Positions 53,143 through 60,468 of a stretch of 64,000 nucleotides of DNA are shown here, one piece after another. Origin of the DNA: Microbispora hainanensis (GTDB lineage Bacteria; Actinomycetota; Actinomycetes; Streptosporangiales; Streptosporangiaceae). The notes under the pieces were generated by a model that did not search any database, was not told the origin of the DNA, and was given only the letters and a program-made list of their open reading frames with translations. Both the position numbers and the translations under genes were made by a program. The stretch spans positions 62,001 through 126,000 of the forward strand of contig NZ_VIRM01000010.1 of the NCBI RefSeq assembly GCF_006874475.1, written 5' to 3'. How positions within the stretch are numbered: position 1 is the first letter of the stretch; each line of letters starts with the position of its first letter.

Positions 53143-53162
53143 CTTCTTCCACTCAGTAGAAG
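53143..53162. promoter_or_regulatory. Candidate IclR operator between pcaR-like and pobA genes
   Basis: CTTCT and AGAAG form an inverted repeat with 10 bases between them, in the 70-bp intergenic region. Confidence 0.4.
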
Positions 53163-53205
53163 CAAAGCCTACGCGAGACGGCGGCTGCTTCCCGATGCTT
53201 TAGCC

Positions 53206-54396
53206 ATGCGAACTCAGGTCGGGATCATCGGAGCCGGGCCGGCCGGCCTGCTGCTCTCCCATCTGCTCCATCTGCGCGGGATCGAGTCCGTCGTGCTCGA
53301 ACGCCGCAGCAGGGAGTACGTCGAGCGGCGGGTGCGGGCGGGAGTGCTCGAACAGGGCACGGTCGACACCCTCGTCGAGGCGGGGGTGGGCGAACGGATG
53401 CGGCGGGAGGGCCTGCCCCACCACGGCATCGAGCTGCGGTATGGCGGAGCGGGCCATCGCGTCGCCTTCGAGCGGCTGGTGCCCGGTCGCTGCATCACCG
53501 TGTACGGCCAGCAGGAGGTCGTCAAGGACCTGATCGCCGCGCGGCTGGCGGCCGGGGGCGACATCCGCTTCGAGGTGGACGACGTGGCGGTGCACGACAT
53601 CGGCACCGACCGGCCGTACCTCACCTTCACCGGAGCGGACGGCGCGGGCGAGCGGCTGGACTGCGACGTGATCGCCGGGTGCGACGGCTTCCACGGGGTG
53701 TCCCGGCCGTCGATCCCCGAGGGCGTGCTGACCGAGTATCAGCGCGACTACCCCTTCGCCTGGCTCGGCATCCTCGCGAGGGTGAAGCCGTCGTCGGAAG
53801 AGCTGATCTACGCGCGGACCGAGCGCGGCTTCGCGCTGCACAGCATGCGCTCCCCGGAGATCAGCCGCTTTTATCTGCAGGTGGCCCCCGACGAGGACCT
53901 CGCCGAGTGGCCCGACGAGCGGATCTGGTCCGAGCTGCGGGCCCGGCTGGAGACGGTGCCCGGTTTCACCCTCGCCACCGGCGAGATCCTCGAACGGGGG
54001 ATCACGCCGATGCGCGGCTTCGTGGCCGAGCCCATGCAGTACGGCAGGCTGTTCCTGGCCGGGGACGCGGCCCACATCGTGCCGCCGACCGGCGCGAAGG
54101 GGCTCAACCTCGCGGTGGCCGACGTGCGGGTGCTGACCGAGGCGCTGGCGCGTTTCTTCGCCGACGGCTCGACGGAGGCGCTGGACGGCTATTCACAGGC
54201 CTGCCTGCCCCGGGTGTGGCGGGCCCAGCACTTCTCGTGGTGGATGACGACGCTGCTGCACACGTTCGAGTCCGACGACGCCTACGCCAGGAAGCTGCAG
54301 ACCTCCTACCTCGACTACGTGACATCCTCGGAGGCGGCCGCGACGACGCTGGCGGAGAACTACGTGGGCCTGCCCTACCAAGAGGAGAAGCCATGA
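53206..54396 (+). CDS. pobA: 4-Hydroxybenzoate 3-monooxygenase
   Basis: FAD-dependent aromatic hydroxylase of 396 residues converting 4-hydroxybenzoate to protocatechuate. The FAD-binding GxGxxG is GIIGAGPAGLLLS, the DG motif CDGFHGVSRPSIP, and the GD motif LFLAGDAAHIVPPTGAKG. Length equals the Pseudomonas enzyme (about 394). First gene of the operon; the ATG lacks a clear ribosome site. Its stop overlaps pcaH. Confidence 0.95.
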   Translation: MRTQVGIIGAGPAGLLLSHLLHLRGIESVVLERRSREYVERRVRAGVLEQGTVDTLVEAGVGERMRREGLPHHGIELRYGGAGHRVAFERLVPGRCITVYGQQEVVKDLIAARLAAGGDIRFEVDDVAVHDIGTDRPYLTFTGADGAGERLDCDVIAGCDGFHGVSRPSIPEGVLTEYQRDYPFAWLGILARVKPSSEELIYARTERGFALHSMRSPEISRFYLQVAPDEDLAEWPDERIWSELRARLETVPGFTLATGEILERGITPMRGFVAEPMQYGRLFLAGDAAHIVPPTGAKGLNLAVADVRVLTEALARFFADGSTEALDGYSQACLPRVWRAQHFSWWMTTLLHTFESDDAYARKLQTSYLDYVTSSEAAATTLAENYVGLPYQEEKP

Positions 54397-55061
54397 CACA
54401 CCCTCCTTACCTGCACCCGGACTACGCCAGCACGGTCCTGCGGGCGCCGTCCCGCCAGCCGCTGGAGATGAAGGAGGATCCGGAGGCGGCCGAGCTGACG
54501 GGCCCGGTCTTCGGCCACGGCGAGGTGGATGCGCTCGACGCCGACCTGACCACGGGCCACGCGGGCGAGCCGCTCGGTGAGCGCATCATCGTCACCGGGC
54601 GCGTCCTCGACGCCGCGGGCCGGCCGATCCCGGGCACGCTGGTGGAGGTCTGGCAGGCCAACTCCGCCGGGCGGTACGCCCACCAGCGCGACCAGCACCC
54701 GGCCCCGCTCGACCCCAACTTCACCGGCGCGGGCCGGTGCCTGACCGACGACGAGGGCCGCTACCGGTTCGTCACGATCAAGCCGGGGGCCTATCCCTGG
54801 CGCAACCACCCCAACGCCTGGCGGCCCGCGCACATCCACTTCTCCGTGTTCGGCACGGCGTTCACCCAGCGCCTGGTGACGCAGATGTACTTCCCCGGCG
54901 ACCCGCTGTTCGCCTTCGACCCGATCTTCCGGTCCATTCCCGACCCGGCCGCCCGCGAGCGGCTCGTCGCCGCGTTCGACCTCGACGTGACCGAGCCGGA
55001 GTGGGCTCTCGGCTACCGGTGGGACATCGTGCTCGGCCAGACCCCCATGGAGGACGCGTGA
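54393..55061 (+). CDS. pcaH: Protocatechuate 3,4-dioxygenase beta subunit
   Basis: Beta subunit, 222 residues, of the non-heme Fe(III) intradiol dioxygenase that cleaves protocatechuate to 3-carboxy-cis,cis-muconate. Iron ligands are present: Tyr in GRYAHQRDQ and the Tyr/His/His set in YPWRNHPNAWRPAHIHFS. The ATG follows AGAGGAGAAG and overlaps pobA (ATGA). Overlaps pcaG (GTGA). Confidence 0.95.
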   Translation: MTHPPYLHPDYASTVLRAPSRQPLEMKEDPEAAELTGPVFGHGEVDALDADLTTGHAGEPLGERIIVTGRVLDAAGRPIPGTLVEVWQANSAGRYAHQRDQHPAPLDPNFTGAGRCLTDDEGRYRFVTIKPGAYPWRNHPNAWRPAHIHFSVFGTAFTQRLVTQMYFPGDPLFAFDPIFRSIPDPAARERLVAAFDLDVTEPEWALGYRWDIVLGQTPMEDA

Positions 55062-55549
55062 CCACTCCCTCGCAGACCGTCGGGCCGTTCTTCGGGTTCG
55101 CCCTGCCGTACGCGGCCGACTGGGAGCTCGTCCCCGAGGGCCACCCGGGGGCGGTCACGATCACCGGCGTGGTGCTCGACGGGGCCGGTGAGCCGGTGCC
55201 CGACGCCCTGCTGGAGCTGTGGACCGGAGAGCCCGGCGATCGGGGCGCCCTCAGCCGGGAAGGCGCCGGGGTGTCCGGCTTCGGGCGGTGCGGCACCGCG
55301 CCCGACGGCTCCTACAGGTTCCGCCTCGCGCCGCCGTCCCGGCCGTACGCCGCGCTGCTGGTCTTCGCGCGGGGCCTGCTCAAGCCGGTGCGGACCCGCG
55401 TCTATCTCGCCGACGCGCCCGACCCCCTGCTCGGCTCCCTCGACCCGGCCCGCCGCGCGACGTTGCTCGCCCGCCCCGAGGGGCAGGACGTCTACCGGTT
55501 CGACGTGCGGCTGCAGGGCGAGCAGGAGACGGTTTTTCTTGAGTTCTGA
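55058..55549 (+). CDS. pcaG: Protocatechuate 3,4-dioxygenase alpha subunit
   Basis: Alpha subunit of 163 residues, homologous to the beta subunit but without the metal site. It begins with the typical TPSQTVGPFFGFALPY and lacks the Tyr/His ligands, as expected. GTG start overlaps pcaH. Its stop overlaps pcaB. Confidence 0.94.
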   Translation: MTTPSQTVGPFFGFALPYAADWELVPEGHPGAVTITGVVLDGAGEPVPDALLELWTGEPGDRGALSREGAGVSGFGRCGTAPDGSYRFRLAPPSRPYAALLVFARGLLKPVRTRVYLADAPDPLLGSLDPARRATLLARPEGQDVYRFDVRLQGEQETVFLEF

Positions 55550-56708
55550 TGTGGGGCTCCTGGGCCCCGTGTGGGCGGGCACGGACGTCGCGGCGGTCAC
55601 CGGCGACGACGCCTGGCTGCGGGCGATGCTGGAGACGGAGGTGTGCCTCGCGCGGGCGCAGGCCCGTCTCGGCGTCGTCCCTGAGCGGGCCGTCGCCGCG
55701 ATCGCCGAGGCGGCGCGTGAGGACCGTCACGACGCCGCCGATCTCGCCCGCCGCGCCAGGGACGCGGGCAACCCCGTCGTGCCCCTGGTCAAGGACCTGC
55801 GGGCCGCGGCCGGCGAGGCGGGCCCCTGGGTGCATCACGGCGCCACCAGCCAGGACATCCTCGACACGGCGGCGATGCTGGTCGCCGCGCGGGCCCGCGA
55901 GGTGATCCTGCGCGACCTCGGCCGGGTGCTCACCGCGCTGGCCCGGCTGGCCGCCGATCACCGGGACACCCCGATGGCGGGGCGCACGCTCGGGCAGCAG
56001 GCCGTGCCCACCACGTTCGGGCTGAAGGCCGCCGGGTGGCTGGCCGGCTGCCGGGACGCCCGCGACCGCCTCGCGGCGGTGCGGCTGCCGGTCCAGCTCG
56101 GCGGCGCGGCCGGCACCATGGCCGGATATGGGGAGAGGGCGCTCGGCCTGCTGCCGCTGTTCGCGGCCGAGACCGGGCTGGCCGAGCCGGTGCTGCCCTG
56201 GCACACGCTGCGCACGCCGGTGACCGACCTGGCCGGCGCGCTCGCCGCCGTGACGGGCGCGCTGGGCAAGCTCGCCACCGACGTGATCCTGCTGGCGCAG
56301 AGCGAGGTGGGCGAGGTCGCCGAGCCCGCCGCGCCCGGCCGTGGCGGTTCGTCGGCGATGGCGCACAAGCGCAACCCGGTGCTCGCCACGATGATCAGGT
56401 CGGCCGCGCTGCAGGCGCCCGCGCTCGCGCAGATCGTGGTCGCCGCGCGGGTCGCCGAGCACGAGCGGCCCGCGGGGAGCTGGCACGCCGAGTGGCAGCC
56501 GATGCGCGAGTGCCTGCGCCTGGCCGGCGGCGCGGCGGAGACGGCCGCCGAGCTGACCGAAGGGCTGGAGGTCTTCCCCGGGCGCATGCGGCACAATCTC
56601 GATCACCTGCGCGCCGTGCTGGCCGAGCACGGGGAGGACCCCGGCGTCGGGCAGGCGCCCGCGCTCGTCGACCGGGCGCTGGAATGGCACACGAGGAAAG
56701 ACCGATGA
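55539..56708 (+). CDS. pcaB: 3-Carboxy-cis,cis-muconate cycloisomerase
   Basis: Member of the fumarase/aspartase superfamily, 389 residues, which lactonises carboxymuconate. The superfamily signature is GGSSAMAHKRNPV, and HHGATSQDILDTA holds a catalytic His. I prefer the TTG at 55539 (SSDVGLLGPVWAG), 10 bases after AGGAG and overlapping the pcaG stop; GTG 55551 is the alternative. Overlaps pcaD by 4 bases. Confidence 0.92.
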   Translation: MSSDVGLLGPVWAGTDVAAVTGDDAWLRAMLETEVCLARAQARLGVVPERAVAAIAEAAREDRHDAADLARRARDAGNPVVPLVKDLRAAAGEAGPWVHHGATSQDILDTAAMLVAARAREVILRDLGRVLTALARLAADHRDTPMAGRTLGQQAVPTTFGLKAAGWLAGCRDARDRLAAVRLPVQLGGAAGTMAGYGERALGLLPLFAAETGLAEPVLPWHTLRTPVTDLAGALAAVTGALGKLATDVILLAQSEVGEVAEPAAPGRGGSSAMAHKRNPVLATMIRSAALQAPALAQIVVAARVAEHERPAGSWHAEWQPMRECLRLAGGAAETAAELTEGLEVFPGRMRHNLDHLRAVLAEHGEDPGVGQAPALVDRALEWHTRKDR

Positions 56709-57472
56709 TCCTGAACCACCGATTCGACGGGCCGCCGGACGCTCCGGTCGTCGTGCTCGGGCCCTCGCTCGGCACGACGCTCGGGCTCTGGGAGCCGCAG
56801 CTTCCCGCGCTCACGGCCGCCTGGCGGGTGCTCCGCTACGACCTGCCCGGCCACGGCGGATCCCCGGCCGCGTCCGGCCTCACGCGTGATCTCACCGTGG
56901 ACGACCTCGCCGGCGCCGTGCTGGCGCTGCTCGACCGCCACGGCGTCCAGGCCGCGGCGTACGCCGGGGTGTCGCTGGGCGGGGCCGTCGGGACCGCGCT
57001 GGCGCTGCGCGCGCCGGACCGGATCGCGAGCCTGATCCTGTGCTGCACCTCCGCCCGCTTCGGCACGGCGGAGAGCTGGCGCGAACGCGCCGCGCTGGTC
57101 CGCGCCGAGGGCACCAAACCTCTGGCCGAGGCGACGCGGGGCCGGTGGTTCACCCCGGGCTTCCCCGACGCCGAGCGCTACCTGGACATGCTGCGCGGCG
57201 TTGACCCCGAGGGATACGCGGCGTGCTGCGACGCCCTGGCGGTCTTCGACGTCCGCGACCGGCTCGGCGAGATCCGCGCGCCCGCACTGGTGATCGCCGG
57301 AGCGGACGACCCGGCGACCCCGCCGTCGCACGCGGAGGTCCTCGCCGGGGGCATCCCGGAGGCCGCGCTGCTGGTCGTGCCGGGGGCCGCCCACCTCGCC
57401 ACCGCCGAACGCCCGGACGTCGCGACCGCGGCGATCACCAAGCACCTGACCATCCGCTGGAGGACGGCATGA
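56705..57472 (+). CDS. pcaD: 3-Oxoadipate enol-lactonase
   Basis: Alpha/beta hydrolase of 255 residues. The nucleophile elbow is AGVSLGGAVG, the acid is in IAGADDPATP and the His in VPGAAHLATAE. It hydrolyses 3-oxoadipate enol-lactone. In many actinobacteria pcaD is fused to pcaC (pcaL); here they are separate and overlap by 4 bases. Confidence 0.92.
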   Translation: MILNHRFDGPPDAPVVVLGPSLGTTLGLWEPQLPALTAAWRVLRYDLPGHGGSPAASGLTRDLTVDDLAGAVLALLDRHGVQAAAYAGVSLGGAVGTALALRAPDRIASLILCCTSARFGTAESWRERAALVRAEGTKPLAEATRGRWFTPGFPDAERYLDMLRGVDPEGYAACCDALAVFDVRDRLGEIRAPALVIAGADDPATPPSHAEVLAGGIPEAALLVVPGAAHLATAERPDVATAAITKHLTIRWRTA

Positions 57473-57897
57473 GCTACGACGACGGCATGCGGGTGCGCCG
57501 CGAGGTGCTGGGCGACGCGCACGTGGACCGGGCGCGGGCGCGCACCACCGAGTTCACCGCGGACTTCCAGGACCTGATCACCCGCTATGCCTGGGGGGAG
57601 ATCTGGACCCGGCCGGGGCTCGACCGCCGGACCCGCAGCTGCATCACCCTCACCGCCCTGGTGGCGGGCGGGCACCTGGAGGAGCTGGCCATGCACGTGC
57701 GGGCCGCGCGGCGCAACGGGCTCACGACCGGCGAGATCAAGGAGGTGCTGCTGCAGACCGCGATCTACTGCGGAGTGCCCGCCGCCAACGCCGCGTTCGC
57801 CGTCGCCCAGCGGGTGCTCGCGGAGGACGCCCCGGATGGCGGCCCGGATGGCGGCCCGGATGGCAGCCCGGAGGACACCCCGGGGGAGGCCACATGA
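57469..57897 (+). CDS. pcaC: 4-Carboxymuconolactone decarboxylase
   Basis: Small helical CMD-family protein of 142 residues with the segment EIWTRPGLDRRTRSCITLTA and EVLLQTAIYCGVPAANAAF. It decarboxylates 4-carboxymuconolactone to 3-oxoadipate enol-lactone. The last 20 residues are a GPDG-type repeat from a 12-bp tandem repeat and are not part of the fold. Good ribosome site GGAGG. Last gene of the operon. Confidence 0.93.
   Translation: MSYDDGMRVRREVLGDAHVDRARARTTEFTADFQDLITRYAWGEIWTRPGLDRRTRSCITLTALVAGGHLEELAMHVRAARRNGLTTGEIKEVLLQTAIYCGVPAANAAFAVAQRVLAEDAPDGGPDGGPDGSPEDTPGEAT
57831..57866 (+). repeat. 12-bp tandem repeat at the 3' end of pcaC
   Basis: Three copies of CCCGGATGGCGG (the last ends AG), encoding a repeated GGPD/GPDG tail just before the stop codon. 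Confidence 0.95.
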
Positions 57898-57902
57898 CGC
57901 CT

Positions 57903-57926
57903 GGGAGGAGGTGAAGTCCTTCTCCC
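57903..57926 (+). terminator. Hairpin after the pca operon
   Basis: GGGAGGAGG and CCTTCTCCC form a 9-bp stem with one G-U pair and loop TGAAGT, 5 bases after the pcaC stop. Confidence 0.55.
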
Positions 57927-57963
57927 TGGGTACGGGTGCCTCACGAGCAGAGGAGGGACCTGA

Positions 57964-59304
57964 ATGATCGAAATCATCCCCGTCGAGACCCCCTCCCTTG
58001 GCGACCGCAGCTACCTCGTCACTGACGGGAAGGTCGCCTTCGTGGTGGACCCGCAGCGGGACGTCGACCGGCTGCTCCGCCTGGCCGAGCGGCGCGGCGT
58101 GGAGATCCGCCACGTCTTCGAGACCCACGTGCACAACGACTACGTGACCGGCGGGCCCGCCCTCGCCTCGGCCACCGGCGCGGACTACCACGTCAACGCG
58201 GCCGACCCCGTGGAGTTCGACCGGTGTCCGATCGAGGACGGGGACGTGGTCGAGATCGGCCCGCGCACGCGCCTTCGCGCCGTCGCCACCCCCGGCCACA
58301 CCTACACCCACCTGTCGTACGTGCTGGAGTCCCCGGGCCGGCCGCCCGCCGTCTTCACCGGGGGCTCGCTGCTGCACGGCACGACCGGGCGGCCCGACCT
58401 GCTCGGCCCCGAGCACACCGGCGCCCTGGCGCGCGCCCAGCATGCCTCGGCGCACCGGCTGGCCCGCGAGCTGCCGGCCGAGACCCGCGTCCTCCCCACC
58501 CACGGGTTCGGCAGCTTCTGCTCGGCCGCGCAGTCGGACGTCGCCGAGTCGACGATCGGCAGGGAGCGGCAGGTCAACCCGGTCCTGACCCGCGGCGAGG
58601 ACGACTACGTGAAGGCGCTGCTGGCCGGGCTGGACGTCTATCCGGCCTACTACGCGCAGATGGCCCCGCTCAACCTGGCCGGGCAGGACGCGCCCGACCT
58701 GTCCCCGCCGCGCCACGCGGACGCCGCCGAGCTGCACCGCCGCCTGCGGGCCGGCGAGTGGGTGCTCGACCTGCGGTCCCGTACGGCTTTCGCGGCCGGC
58801 CACCTGGCGGGGACGCTCAACTTCGGGCTGGACGGCAACCTCGCCGTCTACCTGGGCTGGCTCGTTCCCTGGGGGACACCGGTGACGTTGCTGGGCGAAA
58901 CGCCCGGGGACATCGCGCGGGCCCAGCGCGAGCTGGCCCGGATCGGCATCGACCGCCCGGCCGCGGCCGCCACTGGAGGGCCCGCCGAGTGGGCCGGCGA
59001 CGACAAGCCCGCGTCCATGCCGGCGGCGACGTTCGCCGACCTGGCCGCCGTACGCCGGAGCCGCCCGATCGTGGTCCTGGACGTGCGCCGTGAGATCGAG
59101 TGGCGCGAGTCGCACCTCCCCGGCGCGGTCCACATCCCGCTGCACGAGCTGCCCGCGCGGCTCGGCGAGGTGCCGGGCGGCGAGGTGTGGACGCACTGCG
59201 CGAGCGGCTACCGGGCGTCCATCGCCGCCTCGATCCTGGCCGCCGCCGGGCGGGACGTGGTGGCCGTGCACGACCAGTACGACGGCCGGGCCGCCGCCGC
59301 GTAG
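57964..59304 (+). CDS. MBL-fold persulfide dioxygenase-like protein with two rhodanese domains
   Basis: Protein of 446 residues. The N-terminal MBL domain (to about residue 230) has THVHNDY in place of the common THxHxDH, with GHTYTH and FTGGSL; this variant is typical of the ETHE1-like branch. The two C-terminal rhodanese domains differ: the first (about 255-330) lacks the active Cys, the second (about 365-440) has THCASGYRAS. Such proteins oxidise or transfer persulfide sulfur. ATG follows GAGGAGGGACC. Its TAG stop starts a 12-bp repeat. Confidence 0.88.
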   Translation: MIEIIPVETPSLGDRSYLVTDGKVAFVVDPQRDVDRLLRLAERRGVEIRHVFETHVHNDYVTGGPALASATGADYHVNAADPVEFDRCPIEDGDVVEIGPRTRLRAVATPGHTYTHLSYVLESPGRPPAVFTGGSLLHGTTGRPDLLGPEHTGALARAQHASAHRLARELPAETRVLPTHGFGSFCSAAQSDVAESTIGRERQVNPVLTRGEDDYVKALLAGLDVYPAYYAQMAPLNLAGQDAPDLSPPRHADAAELHRRLRAGEWVLDLRSRTAFAAGHLAGTLNFGLDGNLAVYLGWLVPWGTPVTLLGETPGDIARAQRELARIGIDRPAAAATGGPAEWAGDDKPASMPAATFADLAAVRRSRPIVVLDVRREIEWRESHLPGAVHIPLHELPARLGEVPGGEVWTHCASGYRASIAASILAAAGRDVVAVHDQYDGRAAAA

Positions 59305-59344
59305 ATCAAAGCGCAGATCAAAGCGCAGATCAAAGCGCAGATCA
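59303..59344. repeat. 12-bp tandem repeat on the stop codon of the MBL-rhodanese gene
   Basis: Three copies of AGATCAAAGCGC and a partial copy. The TAG stop (59302-59304) overlaps the first unit; the array ends 10 bases before the stop of the convergent ligase gene. Confidence 0.95.
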
Positions 59345-59354
59345 GCCGTGTAGA

Positions 59355-60458
59355 TCAGCCGAGCGCGAGCACCGCGATCACGGTGCGGGCGGCCTGCCCG
59401 CCCTCCTCCTCGGCGATCTCCAGGGCGGTCGCGACGTCGAGGTCGTCCAGCAGCGCGCGCACGGCCGCCCGCTCTCCCGCCGCCGAGGCCGCGGGCCGCC
59501 CGGCGGCGGTTCGGGAGGCAGCACGGTGCAGCCGCTCCAGCCGGGCCTCGGCCTTCTCCAGGTCGCCGGGGCGGTAGTCCCAGTCGGCCGCCCAGGGGTG
59601 GCCGAGGAGCAGCAGGCGTACGGCGCCGACGGGATGGTGCCGCAGGAGGTCGGCGGTGAAGACGAGGTTGCCCGCCGACTTGGCCATCTTGGCGCCGTCC
59701 ACCCGGACCACGCCCACGTGCAGCCAGGCCCGGGCGAACGGCCGCACTCCGGTCACCGCCTCGGCCATCGCGGCCTCGTAGGCATGGTGCGGGAAGCGCA
59801 GGTCGGCGCCGCCCGCGTGCAGATCGAGGGCCGGGCCGAACGTCGTCAGCGCCATGGCGGCGCACTCGGCGTGCCAGCCGGGCCGTCCGCTGCCCCACTC
59901 GCTCGGCCAGCCCGGCTCTCCCTTCGCCGAGGGCCGCCAGACCGCGACGTCCGCCGGGTCGTCCCTGCGCGGGTCGGTCTCGCCGAACTCCGCCAGCAGG
60001 CGGGCCGCCTCCTCGGGGCCGAGCCCGGCCCGCTCGCGCACGCCCGCGCCCCGGAAGTACACCGCGCCGTCCCGCTCGTACGCGTGGCCCAGGTCCAACA
60101 GTGCGCGGGCGAGCGCCACGACCTGCGGCACATAGGTGTGCGCCCGCGGCTCGTACGTCACCGGATGCACGCGCAGCGCGGCCATGTCCCGGTCGAAATA
60201 GAACTGCTGCACGGCGGCGAAGCTGTCGTACGGACTGCCGGCCCGGCGCGCCGCCGAGGTCAGCACGTCGTCCACGTCGGTGACGTTGCGGCACACCTCG
60301 ACGGGCACGCCCGCGTGCCGCAGCACCCGCCCCGCGACGTCGGCCCACACGAACGTCCTCGCGTGACCGAGATGGGTCGTGTCGTAGGGCGTGATCCCGC
60401 ACACGTACATCCGGGCGCGGCCCACCACGGGCAGCGGCCGCCCGCCGATCGTCAGCAT
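59355..60458 (-). CDS. MshC-like cysteine ligase / short cysteinyl-tRNA synthetase homologue
   Basis: Class I synthetase-like enzyme of 367 residues without an anticodon-binding domain. It has MYVCGITPYDTTHLGHA (CGITPYD is the MshC form; CysRS usually has CGPTVYD), NVTDVDD, a zinc/tryptophan region GRPGWHAECAAMAL and a KMSKS-like KMAKSAGN. MshC joins cysteine to GlcN-inositol in mycothiol synthesis. It is shorter than typical MshC (about 410), so a paralogue activating cysteine for another acceptor is possible. ATG follows AGGGGG. It adjoins a persulfide dioxygenase-like gene, consistent with thiol metabolism. Confidence 0.75.
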   Translation of the reverse strand: MLTIGGRPLPVVGRARMYVCGITPYDTTHLGHARTFVWADVAGRVLRHAGVPVEVCRNVTDVDDVLTSAARRAGSPYDSFAAVQQFYFDRDMAALRVHPVTYEPRAHTYVPQVVALARALLDLGHAYERDGAVYFRGAGVRERAGLGPEEAARLLAEFGETDPRRDDPADVAVWRPSAKGEPGWPSEWGSGRPGWHAECAAMALTTFGPALDLHAGGADLRFPHHAYEAAMAEAVTGVRPFARAWLHVGVVRVDGAKMAKSAGNLVFTADLLRHHPVGAVRLLLLGHPWAADWDYRPGDLEKAEARLERLHRAASRTAAGRPAASAAGERAAVRALLDDLDVATALEIAEEEGGQAARTVIAVLALG

Positions 60459-60468
60459 GAAACCCCCT

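Noticed and set aside
57893-57913. Tiny open frame ATG...TGA overlapping the pcaC stop
   Set aside because: Only six codons; it overlaps the terminator-like hairpin and has no sign of a function.
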